Below, one piece after another: positions 14,363 through 25,100 of a stretch of 64,000 nucleotides of DNA. The stretch lies in contig VZDJ01000346.1 in assembly GCA_008694505.1 (NCBI GenBank), positions 15,286,719-15,350,718 of the forward strand, written 5' to 3'. This DNA is from Cyanoderma ruficeps. Lineage: Eukaryota; Chordata; Aves; Passeriformes; Timaliidae. The translations under genes and the position numbers were made by a program. Numbering within the stretch: position 1 is the first letter of the stretch; every line of letters begins with the position of its first letter. The notes below the pieces were generated by a model, which saw only the letters and a program-made list of their open reading frames with translations, was not told the DNA's origin and made no database searches.

Positions 14363-15054
14363 TAAATGGAAGAATACAAACAATTTTGCAGAACTAGAGT
14401 TGGAAGAAATATTTCTGTACTAAAAGGTGTATGTGGCCGAATGTATTAGAAGAAAACACACCAGAAAAAGGATTTACAGACTGGGGCTTTTTATCATTAA
14501 TTCACTCATAATGGGATGTAAACCAGTTTCTGTGGTGCATGATAATCTGTGAGAGATAATTTCTTTCAAAGGAGATTTAAATAAATTGTAGCAGACATGC
14601 ATTATATGGCCTTAAACTGGAAGAGGTTAGTCAATTAGATGTAATGAAGAAATTCACCTTTAAGGGTGCTGAGACACCAGGGCAGGTTTTCCAGTGACTG
14701 ATCTGGAAAATAGAGATGACTGAGGTCCAGTATCAAGAAGACTTCTCTGGCATAGTTTAAGTATCCAGTGTAGATATTGTTTCTATTGACTTTTCACAGC
14801 AGTTTTTTCTTGTAAGAATGTGTTTTGGTGGGCCAAGTCAAACACCGTCCTTCCTTGTGGAAGAGGTTTTCAGGCCTGGTTTGATCAGTTGTCTTTGGTT
14901 TCTGTGTTGAGGTAGGGTTGTTCGACTTGCAACCACTGAAAGTAGATGCCCAGTCTTAATTAAAAAATGAAGAAAGTAGGCTTAAAATATTAATAGTTAA
15001 GAATCCAGGAATGTACATGTGAACTTCACTGATTCACTGAGTTACAAGTGTTAA

Positions 15055-15280
15055 CAATGATGGAACTGAAGAACCAAAGGCAGAGCCACGCCACGGGAAC
15101 CGAGGGAAAATACCCGTGAGCCGATTTCACGGGGGGACAGGCCTCTAGAGGGCAACACAGCCACACGAAATGGCACAGCAACGCCCACAGGGGTTGTAAA
15201 AAGGATAAAAACTGCCCCCGATCAATACAGGTGATCTTCCCTGTATATCTAAACCCTTATTTGTAGAAAACCTAACTCAA
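15055..15280 (+). mobile_element. CpG-rich insert, possibly a degenerate LTR
   Basis: A 225-bp block with about ten CpGs in 130 bp, surrounded by sequence nearly without CpG. It contains GGTTGTAAAAAGGATAAAAACTG, which could be an LTR promoter with a TATA-like GATAAAAA. About 15 bp further on is CAATACAGGTGATCTTCC, like a mutated AATAAAGGTGAC at an R/U5 junction. No flanking duplication was found. A non-mobile regulatory patch is the alternative. Confidence 0.45.
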
Positions 15281-16109
15281 AGGACAGGTTTTACAGAATG
15301 AAACTTGTCAACAGATACCCCTTGTATGGTTACTGTGTCCATATTGTAGCTTCTATGACACTCAATCATCACCATGAAATACATGACCTTCAGTTCTAAA
15401 AATGCATCCTTTAATCTTGAAACAAACACAAATCTCTATGGACACTCATTTTTTTTTTATTCTAGTGGAGAAGATTCAAATGCCATACTTGGACCTGTAA
15501 GCTCTGAGTCTACAACAGCCCCAGACTAGTGGTCCTCAAGGTTTTTTTTTTCAAAGCATTCCCAAACCCCCTCTCCCTGTGTGACCCAGTATGGTAATTT
15601 TTAAAGACATACATATGTGTAAATTAAATCAAAATATCCCCATATGCCATTTTATCTAAGCATCCCAGTGTCTTTTACCTACTACATCTCTACTTTTCTT
15701 GGATGGCAGTTGCTTCACAGAAAGTATCTGCATTTTATATTGGAAAAGTAAAACATATATAACATATTGTCTGTGCTTCACATGCAAAGAAGCAAATCCT
15801 ATTAACTGAAACAAGGATTAGGCCTCAAATTTCTTTGTTCAATAGGTAATACTATAGATATTTTGTTAGCAGTAACATAAGAGCAGAAATTGCGTATGAT
15901 TATTTCTCTTAGAACACGCTGGAAAGCATTCAGTCGTTAGCTCCTGCAGCCGTTCACCACGGACTCCAGACTAAAACTTTCATTTTAAAATGTCAATTTC
16001 TGCTGTTAAATTAAATGAAAATGTGGATCAGTGTGATACATCATCATCTAAAGTAACTCCCAGGGAAATCACTGGAGTAATGCCATTAGTGCTGCCTGCA
16101 TTCTCTAAA
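15281..16109. other. Non-coding sequence between LTR-like blocks
   Basis: AT-rich unique sequence with T runs near 15450 and 15542. I see no gene or recognisable repeat in it. Confidence 0.8.
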
Positions 16110-17257
16110 ACATTTGGGTAAAGTGGGCTGTGTGCTTTGTTTCAGAGGCTGCCAACAGAGATCTCCCTTCTGCCAAGGCTGTGAAGACCCTGCCTGTCAC
16201 CCAGGGCAGCTCTGCCCATGGATTTGGGACTGGCAAGAGGATGTGCTGTGGCCTGGGCCTGCTCCTAATGCCCAGGTCAGGCTGCAATCCCTCTCTTAAT
16301 CCCGGCTGTGGTCCCAGCTCAGACTGCTGCTGTCCGAGGGGCACTTGGTTGCCTGGTGTCTGTAGGGCCATCCTGGGTGCCATGGCAGGGTGGTGCTGGT
16401 TCATGTACACCGAGGGGGATGGAAGGGAGGGCACTGCACTGGGTAGGGCTGGATGAAGTCAGTTCCAGCCAGCGCCAAGAGACCTGCAAGACACAGCTGA
16501 GCACAACAGGCAAGGTGGTGTCACCTCTGGGATAACAACTTCCAGAAAGGGCAAAATGCTTCATTGCCATGTGAGGAGCAACGAAAAAATGAGTGAGAAC
16601 CAGCTCTACAGAGACCAGAGCAGTGAGGAAGGAGGGGCAGCAGGTGTTCCAGGTGCTGGAGCAGAGATTCCCGTGCAGCCCCTGATGCAGAACATGGAGA
16701 GGCAGCCATGCCCCTGCAGACCTGGGAGATCCATGGTGGAACAGAGATCCCACTGCAGCCCCTGGAGGAGCCCATGCTGGAGCAGAATGATATTTTCTGA
16801 AGGAACTGCATTCCAAGGAGACACCATATTTGGAGCATGGAAAAATTGTGAGAAAGAAGAATCAGCAGAGAAAGGAGTATTGCAGATTGACTGAAAACCC
16901 CTCACTTCCCAACCCCTTGCACTACTCAGGATGGGAGAGAGTTGGAAGAGTGGTTGTGAATGAAGGAATTAAGTTGGACCCAGAGAGAAATAGGGTGGGG
17001 GTTGGGAGGAAGTTGTTGTTTTAATGTATCTTATTTCCCTCCATCCTAATCTAGTTTAATTGACAATATATGAAATTAATTTTCCCCAAATCAAGCCTGG
17101 TTTGTCCATCATGATAAGTGGCAAGTGATCTCTATGTGCTTATCAGAACCCAAGAGCTTCATGATCTTATTTTCTCCTTCATATTCCCAAGAGAGGGGAG
17201 TGAGAGAATAGCTGGGTGAATATCTGGCAAACAGCCACGGTCAACTCCCTCCCAAAG
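16110..17257 (+). mobile_element. Endogenous retroviral LTR-type block
   Basis: GC-rich block matching a common avian ERV LTR layout. It shows GTGAGGAGCAACGAAAAAATG, then iterated units of the type GGTGCTGGAGCAGAGATTCCC / GCAGCCCCTG / CCATGGTGGAACAGAGATCC. These are followed by an AATTAATTTTCCCCAAATC segment, CATGATAAGTGGCAAGTGATC, and a terminal GGCAAACAGCCACGGTCAACTC. The final segment matches the 3' end I recall for such LTRs, so the right edge is near 17257. The left edge is unclear: 16440-17257 is well supported, and 16110-16440 is included because it shares composition and continuity. ORFs in all frames here reflect low stop density in GC-rich LTR sequence, not a gene. No intact retroviral gene is present. 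Confidence 0.7.
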
Positions 17258-18504
17258 ACATTGAGAATAAACTTGATTTTTCTGAGGAAAATCAATATAA
17301 TTTTTCTGTAGAATATCTTTGCTGTGCAAGAAGAGCCATGAACTAAAGGGTCCAGAGAAAAAAATCCTGAAAGTATGTACTTCGAGGACAAACTTATGAT
17401 GTCTCCAGTCAAGTTTGGCTAGGTCTGTCTCACAAAAAGGTCTGTTTTGAAACCAAAATTCTTGTAGATTTTACAAATGGAATAGAAGAATATACAAATT
17501 ATTTTTTTCAATCTCACTTCTTCTTATCTTATTTCATTAAGCTCATAATGCAGTGAGTTGGAGCTGATGGACACTGTCCTCTTCAACTTACCCTGGAATT
17601 ATCTTCAGGAGAGGCAACTGGATACGGAACAGTTTTGTAACTGGTGCAATATTAAATCTTCTGAATATTACCCTTATATCAATAGAGAAGAAACACAAAT
17701 CTTTCACAATCCTTTCTGCTGGATTGAGAAATTCACATACTTGGTATCTAACATGGACTTTGCAAGAAGCCCTGAGCTCCCCACATAACAGAATTGTGAC
17801 TGCAACCTAAGAAGAACATTTCATGCCCATTTTGCAACTGAAAATCAATTACAGGTTTGCTTTAAAACCACTTCAAAGACTTCTTATCTACATTGGTATC
17901 ATCTACCTGGAGAGTATCCTAAGAAAGCAATGACAGAGCTCCTATCTGCACATATGACCAGACACTATCTCTCAGGAATGCATCTGGAAAATTCTCCACT
18001 GGGCTTCACAATCTCAAAACAATCTCCCTCATGCACTGACGTCTTTGGTTGCCGGTGTCTCCAAGCTAATCTGAAACCTCAGGTTTGAGAAATTCATTCC
18101 TGTTCTACTAAACACAAAGCACTGGGAGTTACCAGAGGTATCCTCTGATCTTGACAAAGAGGGGAGCAACTTCCAGGACCTGCGCAGCAATTTACAGATC
18201 AAGCTCTACAGAAACATTTCCAGGGACCTGCCAAGTAAATGGGAAGTAAAAAAGGTGTAAAATTCAACCCAGTAGAGGGCAATAGATCTTGGTGTGCATG
18301 AGCAACCCTGCAGCCCTCAGTAAAACAGCTGTTTTCAACCTGAACCTTAGGATCTGCAGAGGCTGGACACATGGGGATGAAAGAGGAGAAGTCAGAATTC
18401 TGATAACCATTGAGGAAACCTCCTGACTCTGAGTAAAAAGCTGCTCTCATTTGATCCGTCTGATAATCTTTGTTCTTCATAATAATAATAGATTTGTTTT
18501 CATA
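17258..18504. other. Non-coding sequence between two LTR blocks
   Basis: Unique sequence. Small ORFs at 17558-17788 and 18199-18507 have no recognised domain. An (AAT)n triplet run at about 18480-18489 lies just before the LTR. Confidence 0.8.
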
Positions 18505-19184
18505 CAAAATTTCCTAGGGTGACTATAGTGCCTGTATCCCCAATCGTCTGTTCTGTGTGTGCTCTGTGTTCTGTACCTTTAAGACTGGTTCTGAGAGTGA
18601 GCAGGGAAAGAAGACGTGTGCAGTTTTTTTGAAAAAAGTTTTCACTCCTCCTCAGTTCTTCTTCATCCTTGGGTGTTTGCAGATGCACGGACAGCGGCAG
18701 GAGAGAGTTTTTTTGTTCCTTTTAGTTAGTCTATCTAGCTGAGGTAAAGAAGCTTCCTGGACTGTTTTTTCTTTTTTTTCCTTTTTTTTTCTCTTGGGAC
18801 TGTTTAAATCTGCTCTGGACTGAAAGCCCAGGGGAGCACCAGGAACTGCACCTGTGGCCCACCGGGCCTGGACCTGGGCATTTTCCAGCGCCGAAGGGAC
18901 TGGGACGGATAAGAGACTGAGAGAGCTGAGCTGGCTCACGGCAAGGACTTCTCTCAGTTTTGCCATCTCTCTCTTCGGACCAGCGAGAGGTTTTATTGCT
19001 TCATATTATTCATTCCTTATGCTTGTGGGCAGTTTGTTTGTTAAATAAATAGTTTTTTCCACTTTTCTCTGAGGAAGTTCTTTTCCCCGACTGACTGGGG
19101 GGAGGGGCCATTTAGGTTTTGCTCTCCGGAGGAACCTCATTCGGAGGTTTCCTCACAAATTTGCCCTAAACCACGACGCAAAAT
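18505..19184. repeat. 6-bp target-site duplication CAAAAT flanking the LTR
   Basis: CAAAAT occurs at 18505-18510 and 19179-19184, exactly at the expected LTR edges. Six bases would fit an ERVK-type integrase and five (CAAAA) an ERVL-type. A chance match of six AT-rich bases is possible, but the placement is right. Confidence 0.6.
18510..19178 (+). mobile_element. Solo LTR of an avian endogenous retrovirus
   Basis: About 669 bp resembling known bird ERV LTRs. Seen here: an early CCTAGGGTGACTATAGTGCC segment, pyrimidine-rich U3-like sequence, AATAAA at 19044-19049, the block TTTTTCCACTTTTCTCTGAGG, a GGGGGGAGGGGCC segment, and the terminal TTTGCCCTAAACCACGACG. Direct repeats CAAAAT at 18505-18510 and 19179-19184 flank it and fit a target-site duplication. 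No gag, pol or env sequence lies beside it, so it is a solo LTR left by recombination between two LTRs. Its base composition is richer in G+C than the flanks. The exact ends are uncertain by 1-2 bases. It cannot produce protein. Confidence 0.75.
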
Positions 19185-22100
19185 AATCCCATGGCATACA
19201 TCATCACTGAATTTGGTTATAAATATTAATAGTGAGCTGCATCACCTCTAAATTGATCAGTGAAAGGAATTAAAAGAAACATCTTTTGGTTGAGAGAAAG
19301 CCTTACCAGGGTAAAATTATGAGGCTATGTTGGGATGCCTCACATTTTTTTCACTTTTACGTGCCATTGTAGCAGAGGTAGGAATGTGTTTTATTTCTAA
19401 AAGATGAGCTCCAAATAATATTAAGGCAAATTTAAAAGACAAAACCTGACATTCAGGAAATATGAGTAAAAGACACTTTCAAACTAATTTTCCCTCAATA
19501 GGATAAGCACATAAAAAAAAATTACCATGAGTATTTGAAAGCCATGGTGGAGCACATAGAAAGTCAGCAGACAAGGTTAGGACTTGTTTTAAAGACAGGG
19601 TCTTTCAAAGAAACTTTGAAAAAGTCTTGATACTGGCTAGATCTTCTCTAATGCTGAAGACTGGACTGTAGCTGTCAGCAGAGATGGCCTAAAATGTGAC
19701 AGATCCCTCCCCAGTCCATCTCCCAAATGCAGAACTACTGTGTTTACACTTGATGCTAAGAAAGTTATACGGCCAGGAAGACCCAGGGAAAAAAAACTAT
19801 GAATGAAATGTCAGTTGTCAGCAGAAAGGAGAATGAAGGCTAAATAACAAAAGTGAAAGCTTTTAAGCAGAAAAAAATTACAGGAGAAGGTGTCAGGATA
19901 ATGCCATTAGCAGTGACGAATTGAAATCATTGATTAAGAAAGTAGTGAAAGCAGGCAAGGGAAAAATGTCTCTGAGCTTTTATTCAGCAGTTTCAAATCT
20001 TTCAAAGATTCCTACCACCACTTCTTTCAAATGCAGAAACTACATTAGGCATAATAAAAGCACTAATCAAATCCTTGTCAGCCTTTATAATGGGTTAGAT
20101 CTTTCAGGAGAATTGCCTATTGTGATACAAGTCTAATATCTGAATATCAGTAATTTACTGTTATTGTTTTGGCTAGATTACAAGACTTGGAAAATGTGAT
20201 TAGAAGTTGCTGTAGAGGCTGATAGTATTTCATATACATGTGCAGACTAAAGTCTAGTATTCTAAATCCATACTTTGTAAACAGTATCTTATATTTCTGA
20301 ACATGATGAACTTATACCTGATCCATTTTCTGGGAAATCCACCACGTTCCACTTACTCCAATACTATTCTTTCTCCCCCTGAGTCCATTAAATTCTTCAG
20401 CAGAAAGGACTGAACTGAAATCATTTGAAGTTTTGCCTTTGACTTCAACAGGGCCAAGATTTTCCCGTTCCTTTGACAACACTCACAAAAAGAGTGATTG
20501 CAATTTAAAAAGCTGAATCCTGGACCCCATACCTGCCAAGCACACTGACCTGCTCAAGGAAACCTCATGTCCAGAAGCTATTCTTACTTCTGGAGTTCCC
20601 AGCACATTCCTCTTCCATATGGCTTCAGGGTCAAAGTACTTCAGAAAATTGACTGTCTTTATATTTTTTAATTTGTCAGAACTGAACATGCTGGAGGTAC
20701 TAAACAAATATTAGTCAAAGAATAACTGCAATAATAAGATAGCCAATTTTGTAGTGAAGCATGCTGAGATGCTATTTGGAATTACTTGCCAAAGACATTT
20801 TAAGAAATTTTAAAATTGCTGATAGATTAAATAGATTTCTGAGAAACAAATCAATGCCAGCTATTTTGAAAAGAGAGAGAAAATTACCAATAATCGGAGT
20901 GATGCACTCAGCTATTTATAAACCATTTATAGTTGGTCTTATAGGGAAATACAATGAACTAGGATACCAAATACATTATTTTTTTTCTCCTCTTTTAAAA
21001 AGAGACAGGAGTTTCACATTTTCTCCCAACACTTAATATCCCCAGAAAAACACAAAATCGATTTTTTCAACTTAAACCAGAATTATGCAATTTCCAGCTA
21101 AACCAGGGTGATGTCATTTATCTTTTTTTTCCAAAACAACTAAGAAAACAATCAAATGTCTTAAATGAGAAGGTGACTGTAGACAGTCTTTGCTAGTTTC
21201 ATCCACTAATGAAGTGAATAGCAAGTGAATAGGAACAATGTTTGACATTTCTATCGAGTCTTTCATCCCAAATCACCTTAATCAATTTCCTATCCATTTA
21301 GACACATCTTTTAGCACTTACATATGACTGAAATCAAACCACGGAAATTATAAGGCAGCACACATCAAAAAAAAAATCTGTTTTATTTTGAAGTTCAAAA
21401 GGGGAAGGACTTTTTTTAACAACTGAAATTATATGGGAAGATGTTCAAGAGACTGAACAGACACTCTACCTATGGTTACACTTGTAAAAGTCCTGGCAGA
21501 ACATTGTTTCTCAAACTGATGAAGTATTTGGGATCTTAGGATTCTTTCCTATTCAGGTGAAGATTAGATGCAGGCCTTGCAAAATCAGATCCATGTTATG
21601 AAGTTGTTTGATCCAGTCTTTAGTACAGGTGGAGTTTTTCCCATTTAGGCTTTTTTTAGCAGATAAGAAGCCCCTCGTTCTTCCCTTCTTCCCCCACAAT
21701 CAAAATAAACATTGTCTGGGTGGTGACAATCCATTGATGTAGCAGCTTCTTTAAGCCCTGAGCCTTTAAAAATATGTTTATATGCTTAATATGATTAATT
21801 CCACTAATAATAGAAGATAATTACAGGAAATTTAATTAAATGCTAATAATTATCACATGTAAAGTATCTGAATAGCACAAATTTAACTACAGTATACTGG
21901 GTTATTATAGACAAGGTTAAGAAACTTCTGTTGCTCTGTCTCAGGTTTGTATTTACATTGGTTGAAACAGAATCCAAATGTTTTCTGATTAAATTATAAA
22001 TAGAGTTTTTTCTCAGCCTATCTTTGTAACTTTTATGGAAGCTTAACTCCTTGACTTGTGAACCTTTGGGAAACTTAACTTTTACTAATCTAGAAAAACA

Positions 22101-25100
22101 ATTTCTTTAATCATCTAGATGTCTTCCTAGTCTAGAATTATTCCATTTTTAGTCTCATTAAGTACTATAACACTTTAAATTCTAAGGATATATCTCTCTT
22201 TTCCTGGAACCATTAGATTAAAATCTTTACCTGAACCAGCATAGAAGGACTTGAGAATGTGTACAGTGAGAAGTCTGGCAAAGCCTATGTTTAAAGAAAC
22301 ATTATTCCTTACACCATTCTCTTGGCAAAAGTAAGATGTATCAAAGAAGGTGATATATCATGTCACATATCATGTTCCAGCAAAAGAAGATCTGCATTCA
22401 CTCAAATTTGCAGAGCATCCAGCTTCACTCTTAACTATATGAGACCGACATGCAGGACTCATTGTGGCATATATCATGCATATTTTTTTTCTTGAATACT
22501 CATCTGACTCAGAAAATTGTATTTGCCATCTCGAAAATACTTTGTCAAATCAAAGTTAGCTGATGGAAATGAAAGATGAAACCAGAGCACACTGCTCAGG
22601 CTGACCTGCCCAAGATGACAGTACTGAAATGCAGGCAGCAAAAAAGGCCAGGGAGCATAATTTAAAACACTGACCAAAAACCCCAGGCTGCTGCACATAA
22701 GTGTAATCACATTATTGTTTACATTATTTCAGGTTAAACTGAAATGTCCTTAGAAGTTCTGGAGAACTGAAAAAGTTAGTGACAAGAGATATATTATTAA
22801 TACAGGTGATTTTGTGTGCTTATATTAGTATTTAATTCTGTTAGAAAAACTATGATGGGAAAAAATAACTAATACAAGAGTATTTAGATGGGAAGATCAG
22901 TCTATTCAAACTTACATAACCTTTGAATATCAGAGACATCAAACTTGGAGAATATTTTAATAGACTGCAGGGACTGTGGAGAAATAATAAAAAGGAAAAA
23001 ATTATTTTTCAGTGGAAATTTTTCAGTGGAAGAGTACAACAACAAGACACAGGATAAAGAAGTTGAGAACACTCATTTAGAGAATAATAATGGTCCTCTG
23101 GCAGATGTTAAAATGAATATGGCCTAATGAATTCATGTACATGAACAAATACATATACACACAGACACTCATATAGCCCTTACCTTTGAATTCAGTGTTT
23201 AGCTCAAAAAGCTTGCCGGAATTAAATATAGAACAATGGAACATCATATGAAAAACAAATTCTTTCTGCTGATCTAAGTAATGTCATACATCTTTTTATC
23301 TTTATGTCACAGTATCCATTTTACTTATATTCCCCTACTGACAGCTATGACATTTTGAGAAAATACAATGTTTTTATAACTATACACTAATAAAATAAGT
23401 TTAAGCATTATTCTCACAATGAATGTTCAGATCCTGGCTTCTTGAAAGCAGGAGTACATTAGAAGGGCTGGGAAATTATTAGTTCCATCTTTAAACTAGC
23501 AAGAGGGAAGGCATGCCTGCAAAAGAGAAAGCAGCCAGAAAACTGCAAATTCCAGTGGGAACAGCAAAGCAAACAAAAGTAAAGGGAGGATTGTCAATTT
23601 CTGTCTGATTTTTGGTAAAGGTTTATGGTCCAGTAAACTTCCTTTTGGCCATTATTGACAAATCTGTTTCCCTTGAGCTCTGCTCTGCCCAGGCTTTATG
23701 AATTAAAGAAGGTTGGAAATAATCAATACTTAAAACAAGAAATCTCTAAGAAAACCCATAATCTACATGAAATTACCTTGATTTACTAAATTACATCAGT
23801 TCTTTGGATTAATAAAATAAGGGTAGACTGTGACTCTAGCAGGTATCCAATTAGTGGAAATAGGAAGGTGTGGAAAAGAATAAAAAAAATGAAGGTGTCA
23901 TATTCCATTCCTGATATCTCAGTAGTGAAATGAGTGAAATGGGAAAGAAGGATATTCTTTAGCTCAGTATATATCTAAATTGGTTTTCAATTCTGTTTAA
24001 ACAAATTTTAGAAACTTCACCCAGAATGTTTTATGGAAAGCTACAGTTCAAGGGGCTCTGAAGACTTCGGTGAATAAACTCTGTAATCTCTTCAGAATTT
24101 TTTTGATTTACAAATAAACACTAAATTGCTGTAATCCCAATCAAGAAGCAGGAATCAGTATGTTGGCCTTGTGGTTTCTCTCACTATAAGAAGGTAGACA
24201 GAAGATAAATCCTTCTTCCATACCATTAAAGATTCATTGGTATGAGCTCACAGACATAGTAATCTGAGATGCATGTTATGTGCTTGCTGTATCTCTGATG
24301 TATCTTCTTTATTCAGTTCCAAATCATAATAATTATGGAAGTTACTTAAAATATTCTAGGCCAAGATATTCCATGTGTTTCAGTCACATAAATTCACATA
24401 CATTAAAAAGAGGTCTGATTTTCAGGAAAAGTAGCTGTTCAGTTGCTGAAAAATCATCTATAAATTATTTTAAAGCAGAGTCCCAAAATATATTAATTTT
24501 TTAAAGACTATGTCCTTAAAGAATATGTAGAACAGTTCTCCAGATCTGTGGTACCAGGCCACAGCTTCTTCTCTCCTTTATGCTTTGCTATTAGTGGGAC
24601 CTCGGGGAGCAATATATTTTTAAAATTTTCTACAGAGGGGTGTGGATTTTGGTATTCAGGATTCTATAGTTCTTAATTGTTCCTACTTCCTCCCCGTTTC
24701 CAGATTCCTTCAGTCCTTCACAAACCAGAGCCTGGTGTTGGTGGATTTGGGCAATGCAGCTGAGTCTATGGGGTGAGGATGGGCAATAAGAGCAGGTGAA
24801 GGTACCCAGCAGGAGGATGAAGGAAATTCAGCCTCCTCAGACATGTCTGAGTGGGTGTTGCCCTGCTGTGCCCCAAACACACCCAGACCTCCTCCCACCC
24901 TCAGACCTCCCTGCTCTGCTCCCAGAGGTCACCTCAGCTGGGAGAGCAGGGGCGTTGGCTGCTGTGCCAAACCTTCCCATTTCACAGTCCCATAAAGCTC
25001 TGTAGGAATGTGATGTCATAAACTGAGGCAGATGTGAAAATACATCCAACCCAAGCTCTGCACAGGGATGGGGTGGGGGGGAAAGTGGTTGCTCTACTAG

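Noticed and set aside
16105..16905. Several overlapping ORFs of 99-165 codons on both strands
   Set aside because: They coincide with the GC-rich ERV LTR block, where stop codons are scarce in all frames.
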